Of a DNA stretch of 15,847 nt, positions 8,048 through 15,364 are shown piece by piece. This stretch comes from Desulfobacteraceae bacterium UBA5616 (GTDB taxonomy: Bacteria > Desulfobacterota > Desulfobacteria > Desulfobacterales > UBA5616). Below the pieces are notes generated by a model. It saw only the letters and a program-made list of their open reading frames with translations. It ran no database searches and had not been told where the DNA came from. Position 1 is the stretch's first letter. Each line of letters opens with the position of its first letter. The DNA is taken from assembly GCA_002423615.1 (NCBI GenBank), contig DIKO01000001.1, positions 1 through 15,847 of the forward strand. Direction: 5' to 3'. The translations under genes and the position numbers were made by a program.

Positions 8048-8221
8048 TTACTTCCATACTGAAAGCTTACCAATGGTCTCCCATTTCTTGGAGGTTAACA
8101 GAAGATGCTTTTTCGCTTTTTCTTCAGACATGAAACATAGGCCCCAAACAATCAACATTATAACAAAGGTGATGAATGCCGGATACCAACCTTTTCTTGA
8201 GCAAAATAGGATCCTGTTCAA
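8048..8221 (-). CDS. Small single-helix membrane protein (57 aa)
   Basis: Not recognised. From TTG at 8221 the protein is 57 residues: a short basic N-terminus (MNRILFCSRKGW), one strong transmembrane segment at about 13-30 (YPAFITFVIMLIVWGLCF), then a Lys-rich tail (EEKAKKHLLLTSKKW). The charge pattern does not settle topology. The TTG start is chosen because AAGGGGGA (8228-8235 on the + strand numbering) lies about 5 nt upstream and the start falls 1 nt after the stop codon of the TrmO-like gene; the longer in-frame ATG (8260) would overlap that gene by 38 nt. The gap to fmdE is 69 nt. Position, spacing and a clean helix make it a likely real accessory subunit of the uptake system; function unknown. 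Confidence 0.55.
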   Translation of the reverse strand: MNRILFCSRKGWYPAFITFVIMLIVWGLCFMSEEKAKKHLLLTSKKWETIGKLSVWK

Positions 8222-8222
8222 C

Positions 8223-8792
8223 TCATTCCCCCTTATTTGCTTCAAAGAGATCAATTCCAAGTTCTCTGTGAATTTGAATCATCCATTCCGGTACAGTCGG
8301 ATTGTCAGCGCCGTAATAGGATTGTACATAGGGTTTAATGTCGACAATGGGGCTACCATCCACTGCCTCCAGCCCTTCCACCCTCAAGATGGCACCGTTG
8401 CGTCCAAGAAGCCTGACAGCTGATACCAAAACCGGATTGGGCCGTGCAGGACTGCATGTCGCGAAAATGCCTTGTTCAGGCAGATCCTTTCGTCCCATGG
8501 GATGGACCTTTCGCAGGTTCCGGCTTTCCGGTTTGTTAAGATGGGGCCAGTACAAAACGAGAACATGGGAAAAGCCTTCGATGCCGTCTAAAAATTCCAG
8601 CCATTGCGGAAAAACAACGATTTCGCAGACAAGGTGCTTCACCTTTTCATGATGTTCCCGGATCTTTTCGTTTCGCTCCTGCAACTCAATATCCGATTCG
8701 CCGGCGAGCAACATGGGGGTTTTAATTTCGCTACGCACCTCTCCTACAGGAATAAGCTGCATTTGGGTTAGACTGTTTTGGTTGCTTTTCAT
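8223..8792 (-). CDS. TrmO/TsaA-like SAM-dependent methyltransferase
   Basis: 189 residues of the TsaA/TrmO beta-barrel family. IPVGEVRSEIKTP (14-26), FSHVLVLYW (74-82), the signature CSPARPNPVLVSAVRL (113-128) and DGSPIVDIKPY (145-155) are all present. E. coli TrmO methylates N6-threonylcarbamoyladenosine at position 37 of tRNA(Thr) and is about 235 residues, so this is the short form without the extra C-terminal domain. GAGGAA precedes the ATG by about 9 nt. It lies 17 nt after the binding-protein gene and is followed directly by the small membrane protein. Its fixed place inside an uptake operon makes a tRNA role doubtful; methylation of the imported ligand or a chelator is an alternative, unproven. 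Confidence 0.8.
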   Translation of the reverse strand: MKSNQNSLTQMQLIPVGEVRSEIKTPMLLAGESDIELQERNEKIREHHEKVKHLVCEIVVFPQWLEFLDGIEGFSHVLVLYWPHLNKPESRNLRKVHPMGRKDLPEQGIFATCSPARPNPVLVSAVRLLGRNGAILRVEGLEAVDGSPIVDIKPYVQSYYGADNPTVPEWMIQIHRELGIDLFEANKGE

Positions 8793-8809
8793 TTGAAATT
8801 ATTCCTCGA

Positions 8810-9907
8810 TCAATTCAAAAACGGAGCTTCTTGCCCGATGGAGCCGTAATCTTTTTGCATGTTTTCCATTATGGGCTTTCCGACCAGAAAGGTATAGATT
8901 TCATCCGCCTTTCGTTGTGGGTCGACATCTTCAAACTGTTTTTCGTATAGAATTTTCCCAATCGTGTAAGCGTCCGCCAGTGCAGTACCGATGTTGGTTG
9001 TGTACCAGTTGAACGGGTGCAGCGTATAGACCTGGCGATTAGAGAATGCTTTCAACGCATTATAAAATTCCGGTTTCTTGCGATAATCCTCCACCACAAG
9101 AATCAATCCGCCGCCATCTATAAAAATGACGTCCGGATTCAGCTTCAATAGTGTCTCCTTATCCATGGTGACATGGCTGCCGATACTAACTTTAGCGTGC
9201 TCGGCAATGTTGTTTGCTCCGATCCATTCAAACGGGATATAGCGCTGTTCAGTGCTTTCAATACCATGAGCGCCGCGATAACCGATGCCGCCGACATATA
9301 CGGTTGGCCTCGATTTTTCGGGGATATCCTTGGTTCGCATGCGCATGTCCTTTCGCAGGGATTCGATATATGTCACAACGTCATCGGCTCGTTTTTCGCG
9401 GTTTAGAATCTTCCCCGCAATGCGCATGGCATCGTAAACTGCTTCATCGAAGGTCGCAAAGGCGCCATAGCTCAACACGACCAACGGAATGCCCAAAGTT
9501 CGTTGCACTTCCTCCGCCAGAGAGGCATCCATGTAAGTAATGAATATCACTTGGGGTTTCACGGCAAGCAAGGCTTCGAGATCCGGTTTCTTGTTGATAC
9601 CGGCAGGGCCGCCCGGTCCGCAGCACGGCAATTGAGAAAGTTCCGGATGGGCAATCCAGTATGGCCTGCCGCCGGGGTTCATCTTTTCCATGTCTTCCAC
9701 GCCGGCAACTTTTGATACAGCCTGCAGATAAACAATCAATCGCAAAGCACCAGGCCCGATACAAACGATCCGGTCCGGATCAAAAGGGGCTATCACCTGC
9801 CGCCCGGCCATATCTGTCACCGTTACCGTTCGGGCGGCAGTGCAGATGGGGGCTATAGCCAAGATAGTGACAATGATGCAGAATGTTAAAAAATAGATTT
9901 TTTTCAT
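8810..9907 (-). CDS. Periplasmic substrate-binding protein, FecCD/BtuCD-type importer
   Basis: 365 residues. Signal peptide about 1-24 (KK start, long hydrophobic stretch, PICTA-A cleavage); no lipobox, so a soluble periplasmic protein. Class III (BtuF/FhuD/FepB) layout: VTVTDMAGRQV, RIVCIGPGALRLIVYL, DLEALLAVKPQVIFI, then a long helix and LLKLNPDVIFIDGGG in lobe two. The segments GGIGYRGAHGIEST and LPCCGPGGPAG look specific to a subfamily usually called iron-complex binding; the two cysteines could contact metal. Ribosome site GAGGAG, 6 nt before ATG. It should capture the ligand released by the TonB-dependent receptors and pass it to the permease. Candidates are a siderophore, corrinoid, or molybdate/tungstate (as for MolA); none can be chosen from sequence alone. 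Confidence 0.87.
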   Translation of the reverse strand: MKKIYFLTFCIIVTILAIAPICTAARTVTVTDMAGRQVIAPFDPDRIVCIGPGALRLIVYLQAVSKVAGVEDMEKMNPGGRPYWIAHPELSQLPCCGPGGPAGINKKPDLEALLAVKPQVIFITYMDASLAEEVQRTLGIPLVVLSYGAFATFDEAVYDAMRIAGKILNREKRADDVVTYIESLRKDMRMRTKDIPEKSRPTVYVGGIGYRGAHGIESTEQRYIPFEWIGANNIAEHAKVSIGSHVTMDKETLLKLNPDVIFIDGGGLILVVEDYRKKPEFYNALKAFSNRQVYTLHPFNWYTTNIGTALADAYTIGKILYEKQFEDVDPQRKADEIYTFLVGKPIMENMQKDYGSIGQEAPFLN

Positions 9908-9921
9908 TTACTTCTCCTCAT

Positions 9922-10674
9922 TTACACCGGCACAACGATGGTATGACCTTCGAAATCCTTCAGAGCCACATCGACACCATAAACCTGCCGAATAACCTCC
10001 GAACTAAGGTCCTTTTTGGTAGATACCGCATGGATTCTTTGTTCTTTCAGGAAAAGGAACCTGTCGGCAAACCGTATGGCGATATTCAGGTCGTGAATGG
10101 CAACCACAGCCGACAAGCCTTGGGTTTCAACAATACGACGAATCAGCCCCATCACTTCAAGCTGGTTTTTCAAGTCAAGATTACTCGTTGGTTCGTCCAG
10201 AAGCAAAATATCGGGGGACTGGGCTAATGCCCGGGCAATGATAACCTTCTGGACTTCACCCCCGCTTAATTCACTGACCGGCCGCATGGCCAAATGCCGA
10301 ATGCCGATCTGTTCGATGATCTCTTCCACCCGTGCGTAATCGTTTTTATCAAGGGTCCACCGGATGTGAGGTTTTCGGCCCATAAGCACTGTCTCGAAAA
10401 CCGTCAGCAGCGATTCAGGATGACGCTGGGGAACATAGCCCATATGGCGGGCCACGTTTTTTTGACTCATAAGAAACAAATCTTCTTCTTCTACCAGTAC
10501 CGCTCCCTGACTGGATTTGAGAATACGGTTCAAGCACTTAAGCAACGTCGACTTTCCAGCACCGTTGACGCCCAAAACACACATCATCTGTCCCTGATCC
10601 AGAGAGAAATTTACATCCTTCAATACCGAATGACTGTTATAGGAAAAGTGGATATTTGCAACTGTCAGCTTCAT
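9922..10674 (-). CDS. ABC importer ATPase, FecE/BtuD-type
   Basis: 250 residues, complete ATPase: Walker A GVNGAGKST (35-43; Val replaces the usual Pro or Ala), Q-loop YVPQRH (Q83), signature LSGGEVQ (136-142), Walker B ILLLDEPTSNLD (156-167, catalytic E161) and H-loop H194 in AIHDLN. This matches the FecE/FhuC/BtuD group that powers type II importers of metal chelates and vitamin B12. Its ATG overlaps the permease stop codon (ATGA, 4 nt), so the two are translated together in the equal amounts the transporter needs. The binding-protein gene follows after 14 nt. Confidence 0.93.
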   Translation of the reverse strand: MKLTVANIHFSYNSHSVLKDVNFSLDQGQMMCVLGVNGAGKSTLLKCLNRILKSSQGAVLVEEEDLFLMSQKNVARHMGYVPQRHPESLLTVFETVLMGRKPHIRWTLDKNDYARVEEIIEQIGIRHLAMRPVSELSGGEVQKVIIARALAQSPDILLLDEPTSNLDLKNQLEVMGLIRRIVETQGLSAVVAIHDLNIAIRFADRFLFLKEQRIHAVSTKKDLSSEVIRQVYGVDVALKDFEGHTIVVPV

Positions 10675-11714
10675 CTATACCCCCGAATGAGCAGATAGAG
10701 AAACATCGGCGCCCCTAGAAAAGATGTGATCACCCCAACCGGCAAGGATCCGGAACCGATTAAAATACGGCCAAGAGTGTCGGCGGATAACAGCAGCAAG
10801 GCACCGATTACCGCGGAAAACGGTATTAACAGACCGTGATCGTCACCAACCAGACGCCGGGCCATATGGGGTGCGATAAGACCGATAAAGGCGATAACGC
10901 CGAGAAAAGCGGTAGCCATAGCGGAAACCAGTGCCGCCATTACCATCCCGCTGACTCGGATTTTCTCGACGTCCACTCCCAGCCCTTTGGCTGTCTCTTC
11001 GCCAGAGGCCATGGCGTTGAGATCCCATCTCAGCAGCATCATGTAAAGCGACGCGAGAAAGACGAAGCCGCTCATGATTCCGATTTCCCGCCAGTTGCAG
11101 CGTGCAACATCGCCGAAGGTCCAGAAAACGACCATGGCCAGTTGTGTCTCGGTAGCAAGGTATTGAATCAGAATCGTTGCCGATACGAACAGGGATGACA
11201 AAGCCACCCCGGCCAGAATTACGGCCTCGGGTGAAAGGCGTTTCAGGCCGGATAATACGATCACAACAAGGGTTGCCACCATGGCGCCGATGAAAGCAAA
11301 GGCTGTCACCGAAAGGATCTCAGTACCAAAGAACACGATGGCTGTAGCCGCACCAAAAGCCGCTCCCTGGCTGATACCGAGTGTGGATGGGGAACCTAAA
11401 GGATTTTTCAGCAGGGACTGGATGCACAGTCCGGAAAGGGAAAGGCCCCACCCGCAGACGATGGCGGCGATCACCCGCGGCAGACGTATGTTGGTAATCA
11501 CCACATTTGATATTGCATCGGCTTTCCCTGTGAAGGCGTAAATAACCTCTTTAATGGGAATATCGTAAGTCCCTTGGACAACCGCATACACGGCGACAAG
11601 GAAGATCGCTCCAAGCAGCAGGATCAACAGCAACAACCTTTGATGAAGATGCGCAAGATAGACGGATGTGATAGCTCCGGGGAGCGTTTTATGTCGGTGT
11701 TTGTCGGCTACCAT
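10671..11714 (-). CDS. ABC importer permease, FecCD/BtuC family
   Basis: 347 residues with about ten transmembrane helices after a basic N-terminus. Family marks are IRLPRVIAAIVCGWGLSLSGLCIQSLLKNPLG-type sequence near 75-105 (RLPR, NPLGSPSTLG), the cytoplasmic ATPase-contact region around GEETAKGLGV (about 240), GVIAFIGLIAPHMAR (about 275) and GDDHGLLIPFSA. Only one permease gene is present, so the channel is a homodimer. Its ATG overlaps the end of the methyltransferase gene by 7 nt and its stop overlaps the ATPase start, so translation is coupled on both sides. Ligand unknown. Confidence 0.93.
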   Translation of the reverse strand: MVADKHRHKTLPGAITSVYLAHLHQRLLLLILLLGAIFLVAVYAVVQGTYDIPIKEVIYAFTGKADAISNVVITNIRLPRVIAAIVCGWGLSLSGLCIQSLLKNPLGSPSTLGISQGAAFGAATAIVFFGTEILSVTAFAFIGAMVATLVVIVLSGLKRLSPEAVILAGVALSSLFVSATILIQYLATETQLAMVVFWTFGDVARCNWREIGIMSGFVFLASLYMMLLRWDLNAMASGEETAKGLGVDVEKIRVSGMVMAALVSAMATAFLGVIAFIGLIAPHMARRLVGDDHGLLIPFSAVIGALLLLSADTLGRILIGSGSLPVGVITSFLGAPMFLYLLIRGYR

Positions 11715-12511
11715 TTATCCCGCCCCACCTGCCACACCATAAGACCTTCTTCAACCTCGGTGGTGTGATGGATACGGCCGTTTTTTTCATGGCAGGCCAG
11801 GACCTTTTCAATCTGGTTGCGATGTGCCTGACCACCCTGCATTTCAATAAAACAGGCCATGTCCTCCAGCGCGTCCGTCGTTGTTCCTTCCCAGTCCCAT
11901 GAGGTTTCGAAATAATCAAGTGAAGGGGCTCTTCCGGAAGTTATGAGGATGTCGTATGCGGCCCCCACACCGGGAGGAGGTCCGTAATTCAGATCGTGTA
12001 ATTTAAAAACCTCTTCCATCAATGCATTTCTTCTTTTCCGTCCCCAGCCGATATAGACACACCACTTTCTGGCGCATTTTTCCATTTTCTCGAAATCCTG
12101 ACGAGTCTGCACTGCCGGACTCATGGAAACCCAAACGATATCAAAGGCGTTTTCAAAGCCATATGCCGAAATATCAATATTTTTCCATGAGGCCTTGACC
12201 GGATAGACGTTTTGGATGCCGATGGAGGAAATGACATTTTTCATCCGGGCGAGCATTGATTCAGAATCGTCAAGCCCGGTGACCTTGTCCGCCTCACTTG
12301 CTAATGGCAGTGTATAAATACCGGTGCCACAGCCAATGTCCAACACCTTTGCGTAAGAAATCTCCACCCCTCTGCTTTTGACAAGAGAAAGTACCCGACG
12401 GGTATCGGCAAGGTTTTTTTCATCAAACGGAAGTGGATAATTCACCGCCATCCGTTCCCAGAAAGTACTGAATTTATCCTGTTGATGCTTATTTTCCAAG
12501 ACGGTCTTCAT
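11708..12511 (-). CDS. Class I SAM-dependent methyltransferase
   Basis: 267 residues. Motif I is VLDIGCGTG (56-64), followed by VTGLDDSESML (motif post-I) and FDIVWVSMSPAVQ in the position of motif II. The C-terminal half departs from UbiE-like enzymes: CARKWCVYIGWGRKRR, a GPPPGVG loop and YFETSWDWEG, with many Trp residues, suggest its own substrate pocket. Start ATG 12511 is preferred to the in-frame TTG 12517 because GAGG lies 7 nt before the ATG. It lies 12 nt after a TonB-dependent receptor gene and overlaps the permease gene by 7 nt, so it is an integral part of the uptake operon. The most economical idea is methylation of the ligand, its chelator, or a cofactor made from it; substrate unknown. 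Confidence 0.85.
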   Translation of the reverse strand: MKTVLENKHQQDKFSTFWERMAVNYPLPFDEKNLADTRRVLSLVKSRGVEISYAKVLDIGCGTGIYTLPLASEADKVTGLDDSESMLARMKNVISSIGIQNVYPVKASWKNIDISAYGFENAFDIVWVSMSPAVQTRQDFEKMEKCARKWCVYIGWGRKRRNALMEEVFKLHDLNYGPPPGVGAAYDILITSGRAPSLDYFETSWDWEGTTTDALEDMACFIEMQGGQAHRNQIEKVLACHEKNGRIHHTTEVEEGLMVWQVGRDKW

Positions 12512-12523
12512 TGCCAAACCTCA

Positions 12524-14764
12524 TTACAAAGAAACTTTAATCCCTGCGCCGATAATGACTCCGGGCATGGGATAACCGAATTGTTCTTCATAATCTTCAT
12601 TAAAAAGATTTTCCACATAACAACTAAACTCGGCATGTTTGCCCACCGGGACCTTCAGATTAATATCTGTGGTGATGTATGGGTCCAACTCAACGAGCTT
12701 AAAATGCTGCTGCGCCGGCCATCCGCTGCTATAGGCATAAATTGTCCGGCGCTCACCCACATATCGTCCCGTTACATTGAAAACCGACTGATAGGGAAGT
12801 TTGAATTCCAGACCAGCACTGATTTTCCACTCCGGTAGATAATCGATCTCGTCGGAAAGTCCGGCCGTATCGTAGATATCCCCCTCTTTTTTTGATTTCT
12901 GCCAGGTTATGGCTGCATTTCCTGAAATCCAATCCGCAAACGTTGCTCTTCCATCCAGTGATGCACCGTAGATTTTTGCTTTGTCGATGTTATAAACACC
13001 GCGCCAACTGGGATCGAATCGGAACATGATATAATCATCCACATCGTAATAGTATGCGGATACACGCATGAAGTCTATTTTGGAAAAATCGTGTTGGTAC
13101 AATAGTTCCGCGGCGTTGTTCTTTTCCGGTTTGAGGACCGGATCGCCTTGAGTCACCCCTTCCGCCCACCAATAAGTCTCTGGCAGTCCCGGTGTTCGCA
13201 AAGCCTGGTAAACTGACGCTGTCATGGTATCTGTATCTGTGATTTTGTAAGTTCCAGTTAATTTGGGTGTTACCGCTTCATCTTCCAGCTCTGGCGAGAT
13301 GCTGCCATTGATGGATTTGTTCTCGTAGCTGTCGAATCTGAGCCCTCCTGTCAACAGCCAGCGCTCTGAAATCTTCCAAGTGTCTTGAAGATAATATCCC
13401 CAACACACGCCTTCCGACGATGGTTTAAATGACAAATCGTTAGGAGTCACCCAAGGTGCACTGTTGTAAGTCATGTCAATGTAGTTTACGTCGGTATTCC
13501 CATACGCAAGCACCTTATGCTCCACGCCCACCAATAATTCATGGTTCCCCAGGGGTTTGCTCAGCTCCAGGCTGCCGCCATAAGAACGATCCGAAGCCAC
13601 ATCCCTGTCAAGGACAAGTCCGCCGTCCGGGTAAGTATTATTGACGCTGCTTGATGAATAGTTTTTCTCTTTACGGTCTTCAAAATTCTTATAAATCTTC
13701 AAATCAAGCAGGGCATCGTCAATCGGCTGTGAGTAACCAAAATCAAGATAATATTTTGTCTTATCCCAGTTCGCTCCCGGTCCGGGAATAAAGGCGCTCC
13801 CTGAATAGGGGCTGAATGTTTCCCCGAAGGCGAGCGGAAAATCGCTATTTAATTTCCTGTAAAAGGCCGGGTTATCCGGGTCATCCGACAATCGGTTTTT
13901 GCGGATAAACCCTCGCTGGGAATTGGCGTATTGAAAACCAAATGTGGCCAAGCCATCAAGCGGCATATCCAAATTTATTTTTGCCGCCAGATTTTTGCCT
14001 TCGAAATCGTTATTCCAAAGGAAAGGATCAGCCTTCTGGTAGCTGCCCGCCAGGGAATAGCCCAGTGGGCCAACTTTATATGTGTGAGTTAAGCGATAGT
14101 TCTGTATGGAATCGATGCCGTCAGCGCCCCCATAAGTTCCAAAAAATGTCAGGGTAGGATCTTCCGTCGGTTTTTTCGTTATCACATTGACAACGCCCCC
14201 TAAGGCGTTATTTCCATACCGCACGGAGCTTCCCCCTCTGATAAGCTCAATTTTTTCAATATTATCCAGCGGGATCGTTCCCCAATCGATATAGTATCCG
14301 CCCACCACTCCTGAGGCGTTAATCGGCCTGCCATCAATGTTGAGCATGATGCGGTTGCCGGAGAACCCCCTTATGGCCAGACTATCGGTCGTATCGCCGA
14401 TCAATGTTCTGCGTTTGAGATCGATATCAGGTTCAGACTTAATAACATCCGGAATGGTGATATTTTTCCCCTTTTCGATTTTCTTGCTACCCACTTCCGT
14501 ACCCATGGGCTCGGTTACGGCATCACCAGTCACCACAATTTCATCTAAAGTAAGATGTTTTTGTATTCTTTCATCAGTGGCCGTTGAGTCTCCAAAACAA
14601 AGAGCGGACCTTGAGACAATCAAAACCATTAGCAATATCCAAAGGGTTACAAAGTTTTTAATAATATTTGAAAGAATATAGTTTTGTGCCCAACCCCCAC
14701 CCCTGAAAGCATCGCGGGACGCCGCATTCGCTTTGGATGATAAAAATATGCCTGCCCGAAACAT
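12524..14764 (-). CDS. TonB-dependent outer-membrane receptor (proximal copy)
   Basis: 746 residues from ATG 14764. A hydrophobic signal core (38-50, FVTLWILLMVLIV) follows an unusually long N-terminal stretch; TonB box about 74-79 (DEIVVT); plug with VIKSEPDIDLKRR, LAIRGFSGNRIMLNIDGRP, IEKIELIRGGSSVRYGNNA and GGVVNVITKKP; barrel to the end with the receptor C-box AEFSCYVENLFNEDYEEQFGYP-like region and terminal KVSL. The plug is BtuB/FepA-like. ATG 14764 has AAGGA 7 nt upstream; ATG 14806, with AGGAGG 9 nt upstream, is a good alternative giving 760 residues. First gene of the uptake cluster, behind the structured leader, and clearly different from the distal receptor, so the two may take different forms of the ligand. 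Confidence 0.88.
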   Translation of the reverse strand: MFRAGIFLSSKANAASRDAFRGGGWAQNYILSNIIKNFVTLWILLMVLIVSRSALCFGDSTATDERIQKHLTLDEIVVTGDAVTEPMGTEVGSKKIEKGKNITIPDVIKSEPDIDLKRRTLIGDTTDSLAIRGFSGNRIMLNIDGRPINASGVVGGYYIDWGTIPLDNIEKIELIRGGSSVRYGNNALGGVVNVITKKPTEDPTLTFFGTYGGADGIDSIQNYRLTHTYKVGPLGYSLAGSYQKADPFLWNNDFEGKNLAAKINLDMPLDGLATFGFQYANSQRGFIRKNRLSDDPDNPAFYRKLNSDFPLAFGETFSPYSGSAFIPGPGANWDKTKYYLDFGYSQPIDDALLDLKIYKNFEDRKEKNYSSSSVNNTYPDGGLVLDRDVASDRSYGGSLELSKPLGNHELLVGVEHKVLAYGNTDVNYIDMTYNSAPWVTPNDLSFKPSSEGVCWGYYLQDTWKISERWLLTGGLRFDSYENKSINGSISPELEDEAVTPKLTGTYKITDTDTMTASVYQALRTPGLPETYWWAEGVTQGDPVLKPEKNNAAELLYQHDFSKIDFMRVSAYYYDVDDYIMFRFDPSWRGVYNIDKAKIYGASLDGRATFADWISGNAAITWQKSKKEGDIYDTAGLSDEIDYLPEWKISAGLEFKLPYQSVFNVTGRYVGERRTIYAYSSGWPAQQHFKLVELDPYITTDINLKVPVGKHAEFSCYVENLFNEDYEEQFGYPMPGVIIGAGIKVSL

Positions 14765-14847
14765 TGACAGTTCCTTTTTCCACTGATCCCATCTCCTCGC
14801 CCTCATACCCCATTGCCTCCTTTTGACATTTCTCTCAAATATCCAGT

Positions 14848-14880
14848 TGATCCCTGAACCATGAATTATTCCTGGGATCA
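14848..14880 (-). promoter_or_regulatory. Stem-loop between terminator and receptor start
   Basis: On the - strand TGATCCC and GGGATCA are exact reverse complements, 19 nt apart, and three more pairs (one G-U) can form inside after an A-A mismatch. It begins 6 nt after the U tract of the terminator. It could be a DNA-binding palindrome or an RNA element near the ribosome sites. Confidence 0.35.
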
Positions 14881-14886
14881 CTTAGC

Positions 14887-14939
14887 AAAAAAAAGCCACG
14901 AAGATGCATCCCATTTTGGGGTGCATGGACCTTCGTGGC
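14887..14939 (-). terminator. Intrinsic terminator with U8 tract
   Basis: Read on the - strand: GCCACGAAG pairs with CTTCGTGGC (9 bp), then after a 4-nt bulge ATGCA pairs with TGCAT, then CCC with GGG around an A-rich loop, and eight Ts follow at once. The T tract is only on the - strand side, which fixes the direction. It ends the CooT/DUF3842 transcript, or conditionally stops transcripts heading into the uptake cluster, whose first start codon is about 120 nt further on. Confidence 0.88.
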
Positions 14940-14960
14940 CTCGTTTACCTTAATTATATG

Positions 14961-14988
14961 TAACCCCCACCATCGAAGGCGGGAGTTA
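14961..14988 (-). promoter_or_regulatory. 11-bp stem-loop ahead of the terminator
   Basis: On the - strand UAACUCCCGCC pairs with GGUGGGGGUUA over all 11 positions around the loop UUCGAU. Two of the pairs are G-U wobbles, which work only in - strand RNA (they become A-C mismatches on the other strand), so this looks like an RNA structure rather than a DNA palindrome. TATAAT (14958-14953) lies directly after it but lacks a matching -35. Confidence 0.45.
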
Positions 14989-15011
14989 TGATACCCTTGG
15001 ACTTTTTTCTG

Positions 15012-15071
15012 AAATTCGGTAATAAAATTGACGGCTTCAGCCGTAATTAAAAATTATTTTCTGCCGAATTT
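15012..15071 (-). repeat. 60-nt imperfect palindrome
   Basis: AAATTCGG and CCGAATTT close a nested palindrome; inside, AATAA/TTATT, AATT/AATT and ACGGC/GCCGT pair around the loop TGAA. It lies about 95 nt after the CooT-like stop and just downstream of a TTGACA. It could be an RNA hairpin, a weak terminator, or an operator. Confidence 0.4.
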
Positions 15072-15166
15072 ATCCTTGTTTGTCAATCTTTTTCATGCCG
15101 CTTTTATTTTCTTTCACATGATTTTTCAAAATCAGTGAGAAAAAGAAGACAAATTATCCTGACATA

Positions 15167-15364
15167 TCAGTCCGTTTGTGGTTCGAATAGAATTTTATGA
15201 TCGACCAGGTTCATCCCCTTGATTTTCCCTTTCACAGTCTTCTGGTCACCAAAGATGCCCACCAGCCGCCATGTGCCGTCTTCCTCAGGTTCCACGACGT
15301 CCACAGCTTCCATAATGAGCTGCTCCGCGCCTTCTTTAACCAGATACGCATTAGCCTCACACAT
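15167..15364 (-). CDS. CooT-like small protein
   Basis: 65 residues, matching the CooT/DUF2097-type small beta proteins: MCEANAYLV at the start with the conserved second-position cysteine (C2), an acidic centre (DVVEPEEDGTW) and a KTVKGKIKGMNLVDHKILFE end. CooT of Rhodospirillum rubrum binds one nickel ion per dimer through Cys2 and is linked to CO dehydrogenase maturation. AAGGAGG lies 5-6 nt before the ATG. The start overlaps by 8 nt the end of the DUF3842 reading frame once its frameshift is repaired, so the two form one operon. Nickel binding here is inferred from the family; no CO dehydrogenase gene is in the window. Confidence 0.78.
   Translation of the reverse strand: MCEANAYLVKEGAEQLIMEAVDVVEPEEDGTWRLVGIFGDQKTVKGKIKGMNLVDHKILFEPQTD

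Larger units (their letters stand above)
14765..15166 (-). other. Structured non-coding leader of the uptake cluster
   Basis: 402 nt without a convincing gene between the CooT-like gene and the proximal receptor. In the direction of transcription it holds: TTGACA (15086-15081), a long imperfect hairpin (15071-15012), an 11-bp stem-loop (14988-14961), an intrinsic terminator (14939-14887), a 7-bp stem-loop (14880-14848), a possible 8-codon leader ORF (14829-14803) and two ribosome sites (AAAGGAGG near 14816, AAGGA near 14772). It may simply separate two transcription units, or act as an attenuator or riboswitch. I do not recognise a known riboswitch class in it. Confidence 0.55.

Noticed and set aside
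14657..14815. 51-codon - strand ORF starting right after AAAAGGAGG in the leader
   Set aside because: Spacing of 2 nt to the ribosome site is too short and it overlaps the receptor N-terminus in another frame; no recognisable features.
14765..14881. Full upstream extension of the proximal receptor to 14881
   Set aside because: The first codons have no ribosome site at a proper distance and run through the stem-loop 14848-14880; the downstream ATGs have good sites.
14953..14958. Perfect TATAAT on the - strand as a promoter for the uptake cluster
   Set aside because: No -35 match at 16-18 nt spacing and no TGn extension; it also lies before the terminator, so it would make a terminated transcript unless read-through is controlled.
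14887..15071. Cobalamin riboswitch, suggested by GCCAC and by BtuCDF-type genes
   Set aside because: The B12-box context and the rest of the conserved core are missing; the GCCAC belongs to the terminator stem.
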